Shown: positions 8,036 to 17,934 of the stretch, piece after piece
Position numbering within the stretch: position 1 is the first letter of the stretch
Layout: every line of letters starts with the position of its first letter
From: an uncultured SAR86 cluster bacterium
GTDB taxonomy: Bacteria > Pseudomonadota > Gammaproteobacteria > Magnimaribacterales > D2472
Assembly (NCBI GenBank): GCA_902558395.1
Contig: CACEDS010000003.1
Coordinates: forward strand, 1-64,000
Length of the DNA: 64,000 bases
Direction: 5' to 3'
The notes under the pieces: generated by a model
What the model was told of the DNA's origin: nothing
Database searches by the model: none
The model's input: the letters and a program-made list of their open reading frames with translations, nothing else
Made by a program: the position numbers and the translations under genes

Positions 8036-9454
8036 ATGAAAGATAAATTACAGTTTTACATAAATGGTTCATGGATAGATTCAGAATCAAATGAAAAGAT
8101 AGAAGTTATAAATCCTGCCAATGAAGAAATTATTGGTCATGTTACAGCTGGTACAAAGGAAGATATTGATAAAGCTGTGGCATCAGCATTTAGAGCCTTT
8201 TCTTCTTATCAACATACTTCAAAAGAAGAAAGAATAGAGCTACTAAAAAATATTATTTCTGAGTATGAGAATAGGTATGATGATTTTGTTCAAGCTATTA
8301 CTGAGGAAATGGGCGCACCTTTATGGTTATCAGAGAAAGCCCAAGCGTCAACAGGCATTAAAAATATTCATGAAACCCTAGATGCGTTAAAAGAATATCA
8401 ATTTGAAAAACCTGAGGGTGACTATACTTTAATTAAGGAGCCCATTGGTGTTATTGGCATGATTACTCCATGGAATTGGCCAATGAATCAAATCACAACA
8501 AAAGTATCTGCAGCATTGGCAGCAGGCTGTACCATGGTTCTAAAACCAAGTGAAATATCACCATACTGTGCAATGCTCTTAGCAGAAGTTTTTGATGCAG
8601 CAGGAGTACCAGATGGAGTCTTTAATGTTGTTAATGGTTATGGACCAACTGTTGGGGCTGCATTATCTGAACATCCAGATGTTGCTATGATGTCTTTTAC
8701 CGGCTCAACTAGAGCTGGTATTGCAGTAGCACAAGCATCGGCTGTATCGGTAAAACGCGTGCATCAAGAACTTGGTGGAAAATCTTCAAATATCATTCTT
8801 GATGATGTTGCTGATTTAGAAAAATCAGTTAAAGGTGGAGCTGGTCATTGTTTTCTCAATTCAGGACAATCATGTAATGCTCCAACAAAAATGTTAGTTT
8901 CAGCACAAAACTATGACAAAGCAGTAGAAGTTGCAATACAGACTGCAAATAGCACTACCGTGGGAGATCCTCAGGGAGAATTTAGAATTGGACCGATAGC
9001 TAACAAAGCTCAATATGAAAAGATTCTTAGAATGATTGAAATTGGAATTGAAGAGGGAGCTAGACTTGTTGCTGGTGGTATTGAAAAACCAGAAGGATAT
9101 GAAAAAGGTTATTATGTAAAACCTACAGTTTTTGCAGACGTTACTAATGATATGACTATTGCTAAAGAAGAAATATTTGGTCCAGTTTTATCAATCATTA
9201 AATATGATAATGAGGATGAGGCTATTGAAATAGCAAATGATACTGAATATGGCCTTGCAGGCTATGTTCAAGGTGAACCAGAACATGCTAAAGAAGTAGC
9301 TCGAAAAATAAGAGCTGGACAAGTAATTATCAATGGTGGTGCTAGAGGAACTGGAGCACCTTTTGGTGGTTATAAGTCTTCAGGTAATGGAAGAGAGCAC
9401 GGTCTTCATGGTCTTGAAGAGTGTCTAGAAACTAAAGCTGTAATAGCACCATAA
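8036..9454 (+). CDS. NAD(P)-dependent aldehyde dehydrogenase family protein
   Basis: A 472-residue ALDH-superfamily enzyme oxidising an aldehyde to its acid. It shows the PWNWPMNQ cofactor strand, FTGSTRAG Rossmann turn, general-base Glu in VHQELGGKSSN and catalytic Cys in NSGQSCNAPTK. The ORF track begins at a TTG (8024), but ATG 8036 is better because GAGG at 8026-8029 then makes a proper ribosome site. The C-terminal RAGQVIINGG..APFGGYKSSGNGREHG block is typical. Substrate unknown. It ends 1 nt before the convergent class II aldolase. Confidence 0.93.
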   Translation: MKDKLQFYINGSWIDSESNEKIEVINPANEEIIGHVTAGTKEDIDKAVASAFRAFSSYQHTSKEERIELLKNIISEYENRYDDFVQAITEEMGAPLWLSEKAQASTGIKNIHETLDALKEYQFEKPEGDYTLIKEPIGVIGMITPWNWPMNQITTKVSAALAAGCTMVLKPSEISPYCAMLLAEVFDAAGVPDGVFNVVNGYGPTVGAALSEHPDVAMMSFTGSTRAGIAVAQASAVSVKRVHQELGGKSSNIILDDVADLEKSVKGGAGHCFLNSGQSCNAPTKMLVSAQNYDKAVEVAIQTANSTTVGDPQGEFRIGPIANKAQYEKILRMIEIGIEEGARLVAGGIEKPEGYEKGYYVKPTVFADVTNDMTIAKEEIFGPVLSIIKYDNEDEAIEIANDTEYGLAGYVQGEPEHAKEVARKIRAGQVIINGGARGTGAPFGGYKSSGNGREHGLHGLEECLETKAVIAP

Positions 9455-9455
9455 A

Positions 9456-10265
9456 CTAGTCTAATAAATCAGGCTGCATTTTGATAATTTTATCAAACGC
9501 AGGCTGATAACTTGCCCAAGCAGCTATATCGTTTGCAATAAATTCTCTTGTTTTAATTGCTGTCTCATGAGGAACTGAGATAGGTGAGCCTGCTGATTCG
9601 GCCATTAACTGCGCCTGACAACATCTTTCCATAGACATATAGAACCATAGTGCAATGTCGACAGATGGTCCTGTAGTCAAAATGCCATGATTTTGTAATA
9701 TAGCCACTTTCTTATCACCTAGAGCTTTAGCTATTTCATCTCCCTCATCTACCTCCTCAACAACACCTGAAAAATCTTTATAGATAGCTTGATTTTCATA
9801 GAATGCACATGCATCTTGAGAGATTGGGTCAAGTAATTTCCCTAAAGTTGAAAAAGTTCTCCCATATATGGAATGAGAATGAGCAGCAGCATTTACATCA
9901 GGTCTTGCTTTATGAAGTCTTGAATGAATTGCAAATGCAGCAACATTTACATCTTTATCCCCTTGAACAACTTTCCCATCATGATTAACTAGTAAAAGAT
10001 CTGAAACGGATATTTGAGAAAAATGAACCCCAAGTGGGTTAACCCAAAAATGATCTTTAAACTCAGGATCTCTATAAGTTATGTGTCCTGCTACACCCTC
10101 ATTAAATCCAAAATAGTCAAACAGCCTAAATCCAGCTGCTAATTTTTCAAGTTGATTTCGTCTTTCTTCAGCAGGACTCTCAAATTCTTGAAAAACTAAA
10201 CCTTTTTCTTTTATTGGCAGTCTACCGTCTGTAATATCTATTTTGATAGGTGTAACATTTGACAT
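9456..10265 (-). CDS. Class II aldolase/adducin family protein
   Basis: A 269-residue protein of the zinc-dependent class II aldolase / adducin head fold. Metal-ligand histidines are visible in AAHSHSIYGR and in QNHGILTTGPS. Family members include fuculose-phosphate aldolase and many decarboxylase- or epimerase-like enzymes, so the exact reaction is open. The track start at 10310 is too early. ATG at 10265 (MSNVTPIK) is preceded by AGGAG at a fair distance and leaves a divergent promoter region before fumC. Confidence 0.87.
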   Translation of the reverse strand: MSNVTPIKIDITDGRLPIKEKGLVFQEFESPAEERRNQLEKLAAGFRLFDYFGFNEGVAGHITYRDPEFKDHFWVNPLGVHFSQISVSDLLLVNHDGKVVQGDKDVNVAAFAIHSRLHKARPDVNAAAHSHSIYGRTFSTLGKLLDPISQDACAFYENQAIYKDFSGVVEEVDEGDEIAKALGDKKVAILQNHGILTTGPSVDIALWFYMSMERCCQAQLMAESAGSPISVPHETAIKTREFIANDIAAWASYQPAFDKIIKMQPDLLD

Positions 10266-10286
10266 AGTTTCTATTCTCCTAAGCTC

Positions 10287-10292
10287 TATAAT
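10287..10292 (+). promoter_or_regulatory. Candidate -10 box (TATAAT) for fumC
   Basis: A perfect TATAAT lies 32 nt before the fumC ATG, in the 59-nt divergent gap. A TTGACA occurs at 10259-10264 but the 22-nt spacer is too long for a standard promoter. The -10 assignment rests on consensus only. Confidence 0.35.
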
Positions 10293-10324
10293 GATAAAAT
10301 AGCTTATCAAATAAATAATTAAAT

Positions 10325-11716
10325 ATGAAATATAGAATTGAAAAAGATAGCTTAGGTGAAGTTAAGGTTCCAGCAAAAGCATTGTGGGGAGCTCAAACAC
10401 AAAGAGCGCTAGATAATTTCACAATAAGTGGTATTAAATTTGCTTTTCCTTTTGGAAGATCTTTTATTGAAGCGCTTGGAATGATTAAATTTTCAGCTGC
10501 AGCAGCAAATAATAAGTTAAAACTCTTACCAGTTAATAAAACAGCAGCTATAAAATCGGCCTCAAAAGACGTGCTCAGTGGATTGTATGATGACTCATTT
10601 CCTGTTGATGTTTTCCAAACTGGATCGGGAACTAGTACCAATATGAATGCCAATGAGGTTATTGCAAATATAGCTTCTAAAAAATCAAGATTAAAAATTA
10701 ATGCAAATGATGATGTAAATATGAGCCAAAGCTCTAATGATGTTATTCCAACAGCTATATGCGTTAGTGCGCTTATAGATATGAATAGGTTACTTTTACC
10801 AAACCTTGATAAATTAATAAAATCAATTGATTTAAAAATGAAGCAAGTCAAAGGAAATGTTAAAACCGGCAGAACTCATTTAATGGATGCTATGCCAATA
10901 GATTTTTCACAAGAACTATCTGGATGGAAAGCTCAATTAGAGGCCAATAAGAAAACTATTTTTCAAGCAACCAATAGAATGAATGAACTTCCCCAAGGTG
11001 GAACAGCAATTGGAACTGGAATAAATGCACATAAAGATTTTTCAAAACATTTCTGTTCTGAATTAAATAAGCTTTCTAAATTTAAAACCAAGCCTGCTAA
11101 GAATTTTTATCAAGGATTAAGTTCTGTTGATAATGCTGTTGAGCTTTCCTCAGCACTAAAAAATTTAAGTGTAATTTTGATGAAAATATCTAATGATCTT
11201 AGATGGATGAATAGTGGACCATTGACTGGTTTAGGTGAGATAGAGCTACAGGCTTTACAACCGGGTAGCAGTATTATGCCTGGAAAAGTCAATCCAGTGA
11301 TTCCAGAAGCAGTAGCAATGGCTTGTGCTGATGTGATTGGAAATGATGTAACAGTAACCCTTGCAGGGCAAAGTGGTAACTTCCAACTAAATGTGATGTT
11401 ACCTGTTGTGGCATATAACCTTCTAAAAAGTATTAATTTATTAGGAAATGCGATGCCACTTCTTGCAAATAAAGCTATCAAAACATTCAAAGTAAACTCA
11501 AAAAATATTAACGAATCTTTGTCAAAGAATCCGATTCTTGTAACTGCCTTAAATAGAGTAATTGGTTATAGTAATGCCGCTGCCATTGCTAAGAAAGCTT
11601 ATAAAGAGAATAAATCAATTATCGATGTTGCACATGAAGAAACAGGCATAAATAAGTCTGAATTAAAAAAACTTCTAAATCCATCAAAGCTCACAAAAGG
11701 TGGCATTAGTGAGTGA
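10325..11716 (+). CDS. fumC: Fumarate hydratase class II
   Basis: A 463-residue iron-independent fumarase converting fumarate to malate in the TCA cycle. The superfamily signature GSSIMPGKVNP is intact, as are GSGTSTNMNANEV and the TGRTHLMDAMP active-site segment. Length equals the family norm. The stop (TGA 11714-11716) overlaps the start of the pterin dehydratase gene, implying translational coupling. Confidence 0.96.
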   Translation: MKYRIEKDSLGEVKVPAKALWGAQTQRALDNFTISGIKFAFPFGRSFIEALGMIKFSAAAANNKLKLLPVNKTAAIKSASKDVLSGLYDDSFPVDVFQTGSGTSTNMNANEVIANIASKKSRLKINANDDVNMSQSSNDVIPTAICVSALIDMNRLLLPNLDKLIKSIDLKMKQVKGNVKTGRTHLMDAMPIDFSQELSGWKAQLEANKKTIFQATNRMNELPQGGTAIGTGINAHKDFSKHFCSELNKLSKFKTKPAKNFYQGLSSVDNAVELSSALKNLSVILMKISNDLRWMNSGPLTGLGEIELQALQPGSSIMPGKVNPVIPEAVAMACADVIGNDVTVTLAGQSGNFQLNVMLPVVAYNLLKSINLLGNAMPLLANKAIKTFKVNSKNINESLSKNPILVTALNRVIGYSNAAAIAKKAYKENKSIIDVAHEETGINKSELKKLLNPSKLTKGGISE

Positions 11717-12047
11717 TTTAGCTTCAAATACCTGCGAGGCTTGCAGAATTGATGCTCCAATAGTTTCAGATAATGAAGTCTCTTTACTTATGAAGGAAAT
11801 AGAGGGATGGGATGTGATTGGTGAAGGAGTAAAGAAGCTAAAAAAAGAATTTAGTTTTTCAAACTATAGCGATTCAGTAGATTTTTCAAATAAAGTTGCT
11901 GATATGGCTGAACAAGAAGATCATCATCCACAAATTATTCTGGAGTGGGGCAAAGTTACAGTTATTTGGTGGTCTCATAAAATTAAAGGTCTGCACAAAA
12001 ATGATTTTATTTGTGCAGCAAAGACAAACAATATAAGTAAAAATTAA
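11709..12047 (+). CDS. phhB: 4a-hydroxytetrahydrobiopterin dehydratase (pterin-4a-carbinolamine dehydratase)
   Basis: A small enzyme (112 residues) that dehydrates 4a-hydroxy-tetrahydropterin during pterin recycling. The family motif is clear in DHHPQIILEWGKVTVIWWSHKIKGLHKNDF. The N-terminal SDLASNTCEACRIDAP matches homologues beginning with a short CEAC segment. The track start is GTG 11700. I prefer GTG 11709, which is preceded by AAAGGTGG at the right distance. It overlaps the fumC stop by 8 nt. No phenylalanine hydroxylase is in the window, so its partner is unknown here. Confidence 0.9.
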   Translation: MSDLASNTCEACRIDAPIVSDNEVSLLMKEIEGWDVIGEGVKKLKKEFSFSNYSDSVDFSNKVADMAEQEDHHPQIILEWGKVTVIWWSHKIKGLHKNDFICAAKTNNISKN

Positions 12048-12048
12048 T

Positions 12049-12276
12049 ATGGAACAAAACGAAAAACCTTATCAATCATTAGCTTGGCTAGCTACTGGGA
12101 TTCTTATTTTTGCTGCAGCATTAGCAAGCTTTGTTCCTGAGTTAGAGTATCATCATTGGGCTTTTATATCTGCAAATACTTTATGGGTCTATGTTGGATG
12201 GCTTTGGAAAGAGCAATCATTAGTGGTACTTAATGCTGGATTAACATTAATTTACATTTTAGGACTAATATTCTAA
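12049..12276 (+). CDS. Small hydrophobic membrane protein of unknown function
   Basis: A 75-residue protein with about three hydrophobic stretches (LAWLATGILIFAAALASFV, WAFISANTLWVYVGWLW, VVLNAGLTLIYILGLIF). I do not recognise a family. It starts 1 nt after the phhB stop and so is probably translated from the fumC-phhB transcript. An ATG start and continuous hydrophobic coding support a real gene. Confidence 0.65.
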   Translation: MEQNEKPYQSLAWLATGILIFAAALASFVPELEYHHWAFISANTLWVYVGWLWKEQSLVVLNAGLTLIYILGLIF

Positions 12277-12302
12277 GAATTATTTTTTTTTAAATTTAGT
12301 CT

Positions 12303-12311
12303 TGCTATAAT
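12303..12311 (+). promoter_or_regulatory. Extended -10 promoter (TGCTATAAT) of guaB, likely leaderless
   Basis: TG-C-TATAAT is a perfect extended -10 element. The last T (12311) is only 5 nt before the ATG at 12317, so the predicted start of transcription falls on or next to the A of the start codon. No Shine-Dalgarno lies between. The -35 region is a T-run, as often tolerated with an extended -10. Confidence 0.6.
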
Positions 12312-12316
12312 CCGAC

Positions 12317-13780
12317 ATGGAAAAAGTTAAACAAAAAGCTCTAACATTTGACGATGTTCTTCTTTTGCCAAGGTATAGCGACTTTATACCTAGCGAAGCA
12401 TCAACTCAAACTAAACTCACAAAAAATATAAATATCAAAGTTCCTTTGATTTCAGCTGCTATGGACACTGTTACAGAATCACGCATGGCTATTGCTTTAG
12501 CTGAAGTTGGAGGAATTGGCATTATTCATAAAAATAACTCTATTGATGAACAGGTTTCAGAAGTTAAGACTGTAAAAAAATATGAAAGTGGAGTTGTCAG
12601 AGATCCATTGACAATAGAATCTGATAAGTCTATTGGTGAATTGATTCAACTAACAACAGAATTAAATATTTCTGGCATGCCAGTTGTGGATGATGGAGAG
12701 CTTAAGGGAATAGTAACTAGTAGAGACTTTAGATATGCTGATAATATGAATGCACAAGTGTCATCAATTATGACTCCACATGATCATTTGATAACTGTAG
12801 AAGAAGGCACGCCTCAAGAAGCAGTAAAAAAACTAATGCATGAAAATAGGATAGAAAAAGTTTTAGTTATTGATCAAGCAGGAGCATTAGGTGGATTAGT
12901 AACTATGAAAGATATAGAAAAGTCTGCAGAGCATCCAGATGCAACAAAAGATAATTCTGGAAGCTTAATGGTTGGAGCTGCTTTAGGAACTAGCCCAGAT
13001 ACCCTTGAAAGAGCAAAAGCTCTTTATGAAGCTGGAGTTGATTTATTTGTTATTGATAGTGCTCATGGACATTCAAAGAATGTCATTGAAACTATTAAAA
13101 TTATAAAAAAAGAATTCCCTTCTGTTGATGTGATAGGTGGAAATGTAGCTACTCCTGAAGGAGCCTTAGAGCTTGTTAAAGCTGGAGCTGACGCTGTTAA
13201 AATAGGAATTGGTCCAGGTTCCATTTGCACAACAAGAATTATTGCCGGTATTGGTGTTCCTCAAATATCAGCAATTTTAGATATAAAAGAAGCTCTTAAA
13301 AAAATGGATGTAGGTATTATTGCTGACGGAGGGATAAGGTTTTCTGGTGACATAGCTAAAGCAATTGCAGCAGGTGCAGACTCTGTAATGCTTGGTGGTT
13401 TATTTGCAGGAACTGAAGAGGCGCCTGGCAAGGTTGAACTTTTCCAAGGTAGAAGTTTTAAAACTTATCGTGGTATGGGATCTATTGGTGCTATGACTGA
13501 GAGGCAGGACGCAAATAGATACATGCAAGAAGATACAAATGCAGAAAAATTAGTACCAGAAGGTATAGAAGGTAGGGTTCCATACAAAGGACTAGTTATA
13601 AATGTAATTAATCAATTGATTGGCGGACTGCGGCAATCTATGGGCTATATAGGTTGCAAAACTATTAATGAGGTTCATAAGAATAGTGAATTTGTTGAAA
13701 TTACTAATGCTGGTATGACAGAAAGTCATGTTCATGATGTCATGATTACAAAGGAAGCACCTAATTATCAAAGAAGTTAA
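12317..13780 (+). CDS. guaB: Inosine-5'-monophosphate dehydrogenase
   Basis: A 487-residue enzyme oxidising IMP to XMP, the committed step of guanine nucleotide synthesis. A TIM barrel is interrupted after about residue 90 by two CBS domains ([11 protein letters not shown].., [14 protein letters not shown]..). The catalytic loop [18 protein letters not shown] holds the active Cys, and the flap carries [10 protein letters not shown]. Length equals E. coli GuaB (488). guaA follows after 9 nt, the usual guaBA operon. Confidence 0.97.
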   Translation: MEKVKQKALTFDDVLLLPRYSDFIPSEASTQTKLTKNINIKVPLISAAMDTVTESRMAIALAEVGGIGIIHKNNSIDEQVSEVKTVKKYESGVVRDPLTIESDKSIGELIQLTTELNISGMPVVDDGELKGIVTSRDFRYADNMNAQVSSIMTPHDHLITVEEGTPQEAVKKLMHENRIEKVLVIDQAGALGGLVTMKDIEKSAEHPDATKDNSGSLMVGAALGTSPDTLERAKALYEAGVDLFVIDSAHGHSKNVIETIKIIKKEFPSVDVIGGNVATPEGALELVKAGADAVKIGIGPGSICTTRIIAGIGVPQISAILDIKEALKKMDVGIIADGGIRFSGDIAKAIAAGADSVMLGGLFAGTEEAPGKVELFQGRSFKTYRGMGSIGAMTERQDANRYMQEDTNAEKLVPEGIEGRVPYKGLVINVINQLIGGLRQSMGYIGCKTINEVHKNSEFVEITNAGMTESHVHDVMITKEAPNYQRS

Positions 13781-13789
13781 TAATCACAA

Positions 13790-15358
13790 ATGACTGTAAA
13801 GCTATCATCTAAAACCAAACATATAGATACTATTTTGGTTCTAGATTTTGGTTCTCAATATACTCAATTAATTGCTCGCAGGGTCAGAGAGAGTTATGTT
13901 TATTCAGAAATTCTTCCATGGGATATCGATGAAGAAAAAATTAAATTAATTAATCCTAAAGGTATTATTTTATCTGGAGGCCCCGATTCAGTTACCAATA
14001 GTTATACACCAAGAGTTCCACAAATAGTTTTTGATCTAAATATACCTATTTTAGGTATCTGTTATGGAATGCAGACCCTTGCTGAGCAATTAGGAGGACA
14101 GGTTATATCATCAGACCAAAAAGAATTTGGATATGCAGAACTTCAAGTTACAGCAGACTGTGTTTTATTTTCTAATTTAGGAAAAACTCTTAATGTATGG
14201 ATGAGTCATGGTGATCAAGTTCAAGACTTGCCAGACAATTTTGACTTAGTTGCAGCTACTGCAACTGCACCAATAGCAGCAATGCAACATGCAAGTAAAC
14301 CAATCTATGCGCTTCAATTTCATCCGGAAGTAACTCATACAGAGGACGGAAAAACTGTTTTAGATAATTTTATTTTTAAAGCATGCAATGCTAATAAAGA
14401 TTGGAAAATGGATGATTTAATTGGTCAAAGAATAAAAGAAATTAAAGACCAAGTTCAAAATAATAAAGTTCTTCTAGGTCTCTCTGGTGGTGTAGACTCA
14501 TCAGTCACCGCAGCTCTTTTAAATAAGGCAATTGGCAATAAATTGGTATGTGTTTTTGTTGATAACGGTCTTCTGAGAAAAGGTGAAGCAGAAGAGGTTA
14601 TGAATACTTTTAAGGAAAATATGAACTTAAATGTCATTAAATCTGACAGTGAAGAAGTATTCTTGAGACATCTTAAGGGTGTTGAAGACCCTGAACAAAA
14701 AAGAAAAATCATAGGTAGAACTTTTATTGACGTTTTTGATGCTGAGGCTACAAAATTAAAAGATATACATTATTTAGCACAGGGCACAATATATCCCGAT
14801 GTTATTGAATCCTCAGGATCAGAATCAAAAGAGGCAAGAGTTATTAAATCACATCATAATGTTGGCGGTCTTCCTGAAGAAATGAAGATGGAGCTTCTTG
14901 AGCCATTGAGAGATCTTTTTAAAGATGAGGTAAGAAGAATGGGTGTTGAACTTGGCCTTGCTCCTGAAATGCTTAACAGGCACCCCTTTCCTGGACCTGG
15001 ATTAGGAGTAAGAATTCTTGGAGATATAACCAAAGCAAAGACCACTGTTTTAAAAGAAGCAGATCATATTTTTATAGAAGAATTAATTAAAGCTGATCTT
15101 TATAAAACAGTTAGCCAAGCTTTTGCAGTCTATCTGCCAATTAAATCAGTGGGTGTTGTTGGAGATGAGAGAAGGTATGCTGAAGTCATTGGTCTAAGAG
15201 CAGTAGAAACTGTTGATTTTATGACAGCAAGATGGGCGCATTTACCCTATGAATTTTTAGAGCATGTCTCCAACAGAATAGTAAATGAAATAGAAGAAGT
15301 TAGTAGAGTGGTTTATGACATATCAAGCAAACCACCAGCAACTATTGAGTGGGAGTAG
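13790..15358 (+). CDS. guaA: GMP synthase (glutamine-hydrolysing)
   Basis: A 522-residue enzyme aminating XMP to GMP. The N-terminal class I glutamine amidotransferase has its nucleophile in GICYGMQ (Cys91) and the His/Glu in [13 protein letters not shown]. The ATP-pyrophosphatase domain has the [10 protein letters not shown]-loop. The C-terminal dimerisation domain ends with PPATIEWE, as in nearly all GuaA proteins. It is second in the guaBA operon, and the 190 nt downstream separate it from the glycan island. Confidence 0.97.
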   Translation: MTVKLSSKTKHIDTILVLDFGSQYTQLIARRVRESYVYSEILPWDIDEEKIKLINPKGIILSGGPDSVTNSYTPRVPQIVFDLNIPILGICYGMQTLAEQLGGQVISSDQKEFGYAELQVTADCVLFSNLGKTLNVWMSHGDQVQDLPDNFDLVAATATAPIAAMQHASKPIYALQFHPEVTHTEDGKTVLDNFIFKACNANKDWKMDDLIGQRIKEIKDQVQNNKVLLGLSGGVDSSVTAALLNKAIGNKLVCVFVDNGLLRKGEAEEVMNTFKENMNLNVIKSDSEEVFLRHLKGVEDPEQKRKIIGRTFIDVFDAEATKLKDIHYLAQGTIYPDVIESSGSESKEARVIKSHHNVGGLPEEMKMELLEPLRDLFKDEVRRMGVELGLAPEMLNRHPFPGPGLGVRILGDITKAKTTVLKEADHIFIEELIKADLYKTVSQAFAVYLPIKSVGVVGDERRYAEVIGLRAVETVDFMTARWAHLPYEFLEHVSNRIVNEIEEVSRVVYDISSKPPATIEWE

Positions 15359-15448
15359 CAGTGTCAGCAAATATGTGTTGACATGAATTCATCCTATAGC
15401 ACAAATGTGACACACTATTTTAAACAAAATTTTATATTGTTCACGTGA

Positions 15449-15454
15449 TATAAT
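15449..15454 (+). promoter_or_regulatory. Candidate -10 box (TATAAT) for the glycan island
   Basis: In the 190-nt gap after guaA, a TATAAT follows an 8-bp palindrome TCACGTGA (15441-15448) directly. It would give a leader of about 90 nt before the NeuB-like gene. There is no convincing -35 at 17 nt. No Rho-independent terminator for guaBA is evident in the gap. Confidence 0.3.
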
Positions 15455-15548
15455 TTAATAATTTTAGAATTTATATGAAGCTTTGTGTCTGATTTGAAGA
15501 CCGTTCGATTATTAAAATGAAAAATTAAATTTATTGAGGAAATGGGTT

Positions 15549-16256
15549 ATGACAAAAGAAGACATCAAAATAATGTTTATTGCTGAGATTGGCCTAAACC
15601 ATAACGGGAATTTTGGACTTATATTTGAACTTATAAAACAAGCTGCATGGTCAGGAGCTGATGTGGCAAAATTTCAACTTGGATGGAGATCTGGTAAAAA
15701 CGAAATAAACTCTTTTACAGAAGAAGATATAAAGCACATTATTAAATGCTGTGAAAATTTTGAAATCCAACCAATGTTTTCAATTTTTACTCAAGACGCC
15801 CTAGAAATTGCTAAGAAATTCTCATTTAATTATTTCAAAATTGCATCAAGAACAGTAAAAGATGATCTTCAATTATGCAAAGAGATTCTTGATCAAGATA
15901 AAGAAACTTTTATTTCTTTAGGTATGTGGGATTCTAAAAAACTTCCTTTTGATAATAATGACAATATTAAATATCTATGGTGTAAATCAAACTATCCATC
16001 ATATCCATGGGATTTAACAGAACTTCCAAAAGATTTTTCTAATTCTATCTACTATGGTTTAAGTGACCACTCTGTTGGTATAGACATACCGTTGATGGCG
16101 ATTTCTAGAGGCGCTCAAGTTATCGAAAAACATTTTACCTTGGATAAATCAGATACAACAATAAGAGACCATGCTTTGTCGGCAACTCCTGAAGAATTTT
16201 TTCAAATGGTACAAATTGGATCGCAAATAAGAAAAAACTTAAACATGGGAGTTTAG
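15549..16256 (+). CDS. N-acetylneuraminate-synthase (NeuB)-family protein, short form
   Basis: NeuB enzymes condense phosphoenolpyruvate with an aminosugar to make sialic, legionaminic or pseudaminic acids. The barrel motifs are present: [12 protein letters not shown] near the start, AKFQL, and [32 protein letters not shown] near the end. The protein is about 235 residues, whereas standard NeuB is about 340, because the C-terminal SAF (antifreeze-like) domain is absent. ATG 15549 is chosen over the track's TTG 15534 because GAGG at 15536-15539 then serves as ribosome site. Substrate and even catalytic activity are uncertain. Confidence 0.78.
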   Translation: MTKEDIKIMFIAEIGLNHNGNFGLIFELIKQAAWSGADVAKFQLGWRSGKNEINSFTEEDIKHIIKCCENFEIQPMFSIFTQDALEIAKKFSFNYFKIASRTVKDDLQLCKEILDQDKETFISLGMWDSKKLPFDNNDNIKYLWCKSNYPSYPWDLTELPKDFSNSIYYGLSDHSVGIDIPLMAISRGAQVIEKHFTLDKSDTTIRDHALSATPEEFFQMVQIGSQIRKNLNMGV

Positions 16257-16261
16257 GCTTC

Positions 16262-16972
16262 ATGAAAAAAATAGTCTTGATTGGGAATGATACGCTTCAT
16301 AGAAGATTTTTAATAAACTCTTTATTAGATAATAATTACGAATTAAAAGGATGTATATTTGAAACTAAAAGCGTAAAGCCTAGCTTTGAAGTTGGGCCTG
16401 TTTTTGAAGAAAAGGAAAAAATATTTCTTCAAGAAGAATTTTCTAAACATACTAGATTAGACTTAGACAGATTGAATTGTTGGTACTATGAAAGTGCAAA
16501 CTCTGAGCAATGCATTAATAAAATTGAGGAACTAAATCCAGACCTATGCATAGTTAGCGGTGCTGGTTTAATATATGAAAAAACTATTCAAGCTTTCCCA
16601 GATGGTCTGATTAATATACATTTAGGAAATGCTGTTGAGTACAGAGGACTTGATACTAATCTATGGGCAATTTATCACAATGACTTTGAAAATATTGGAG
16701 TAACTATACATTTTGTTGATAATGAGCTGGATACAGGAGATGTAATAGCTTATAAAAAAGTAAACATAAGCAATAATACTAAAATACATCAATTGAGATT
16801 TTTTGAGATGCATTTAGCTAGCAAGTTACTACAAACAGCATTAGATGATTATTTTAAAGGAAATTTAGTTGCAAAAAAACAAGAAAAGAAGGGCAGATAC
16901 TATTCTTTTATGCCGAAAGATCTTAAGACGCTAGTAGCCAAAAAATTTGATAATAGAATAAAAAATATATGA
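16262..16972 (+). CDS. Formyltransferase-fold protein (methionyl-tRNA formyltransferase-like)
   Basis: A 236-residue protein of the folate-dependent formyltransferase fold. The segment LINIHLGNAVEYRGLDTNLWAIYHNDFENIGVTIHFVDNELDTGDVI follows the Fmt/PurN pattern in which N-x-H and a later D are catalytic. It lacks the Fmt C-terminal tRNA-binding domain, so a small acceptor such as an amino-sugar nucleotide is likelier than tRNA. It sits 5 nt after the NeuB-like gene and overlaps the deacetylase gene by 4 nt (ATGA), so it is surely in the same operon. Confidence 0.75.
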   Translation: MKKIVLIGNDTLHRRFLINSLLDNNYELKGCIFETKSVKPSFEVGPVFEEKEKIFLQEEFSKHTRLDLDRLNCWYYESANSEQCINKIEELNPDLCIVSGAGLIYEKTIQAFPDGLINIHLGNAVEYRGLDTNLWAIYHNDFENIGVTIHFVDNELDTGDVIAYKKVNISNNTKIHQLRFFEMHLASKLLQTALDDYFKGNLVAKKQEKKGRYYSFMPKDLKTLVAKKFDNRIKNI

Positions 16973-17934
16973 TAAGAAATAACACCAACTTTTTAACTTA
17001 TAATTCTGAAGATCTTAAATCTCATTTAACTATTCTTTTATATCATGGTGTTACAGCATCAACCTCAATCGGTATTGAAAATTATTCAGGAAAGCACATC
17101 AATGTAGATGAATTTTATCGTCAGATGTCATACATCAAAGAAAATTGTAATATTTTATCAATGAATGAAATTGTGGAAATTAAAAGAAAAAATGAAAAGT
17201 GGCCTGCGAACGCTGTTGCAGTTACTTTTGACGATGGTTTTAAAAATAACTATGAATGCGCAGCACCAATTCTTAATAAATTAAATATACCAGCAATCTT
17301 TTATATATGTTCAGGAATGATTGATTCAAAGAAAATGTTTTGGGTTGATAAAATAGAAGATTGTATTAACCGTACAAAGAAGAATGCAATTGAAATTCTC
17401 TTAGATAACTCTTTAAAATTTAGTTTGAAATCTAATGAAGAAAAGATTGAAGCTTTAGCTAAAATTAAGAGTTTTTGTAAAATCGCAGACGTTAAAATCA
17501 AAGAAAGAGTCTTAAAAGATCTTGAATTAATTACTGAAGTTCAGCCCGCAGCCTCTAGTGCAAAGAATTATCAAATGATGAGTTGGGATGACTTGAAATC
17601 CTTGAATGATAATCAATTATTTACAATTGGTGGACATACCTTATATCACGACATTATGTCTGCACATATTAATGAAGAAAATATGTTTAAAGATATAGAA
17701 CTATCCATAGGATTATTGGAATTTAACCTTAATGAAAAAATAATACACTTTTCATATCCCGAAGGTCAAAAACATCACTACAATCAAAAAGTAATACGTA
17801 AACTTAAAAATTCTAAGATAGTTTGTAGTCCATCTGCAATTCATGGAATTAACGATAATGAGACTGACCTTTTTAACCTTTTTAGAATCATGCCTGGTTT
17901 CATGGGGACTCCATTTCCTTTTGATAAAATTTAG
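16969..17934 (+). CDS. Polysaccharide deacetylase (NodB-homology domain)
   Basis: A 321-residue carbohydrate esterase family 4-type protein that removes N- or O-acyl groups from glycans. The NodB motifs are present: VTFDDGFKNNY near residue 83 (catalytic Asp and metal Asp), GGHTLYHDIMS near 220 (metal His residues) and FSYPEGQ. No signal peptide is seen, so it may act in the cytoplasm or on a precursor. The start overlaps the previous stop in ATGA. In this operon it could trim or remodel an acylamino sugar; that is inference. Confidence 0.85.
   Translation: MIRNNTNFLTYNSEDLKSHLTILLYHGVTASTSIGIENYSGKHINVDEFYRQMSYIKENCNILSMNEIVEIKRKNEKWPANAVAVTFDDGFKNNYECAAPILNKLNIPAIFYICSGMIDSKKMFWVDKIEDCINRTKKNAIEILLDNSLKFSLKSNEEKIEALAKIKSFCKIADVKIKERVLKDLELITEVQPAASSAKNYQMMSWDDLKSLNDNQLFTIGGHTLYHDIMSAHINEENMFKDIELSIGLLEFNLNEKIIHFSYPEGQKHHYNQKVIRKLKNSKIVCSPSAIHGINDNETDLFNLFRIMPGFMGTPFPFDKI

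Noticed and set aside
10393-11490. Minus-strand ORFs 10393..10851 and 11110..11490
   Set aside because: Both lie wholly inside fumC, which has intact family motifs throughout; shadows.
15359-15548. GTGTCA/TGACAC arms and TTGACA at 15378-15383 as a promoter or operator
   Set aside because: The arms are only 6 bp and 41 nt apart, and no -10 lies at a proper distance from the TTGACA.
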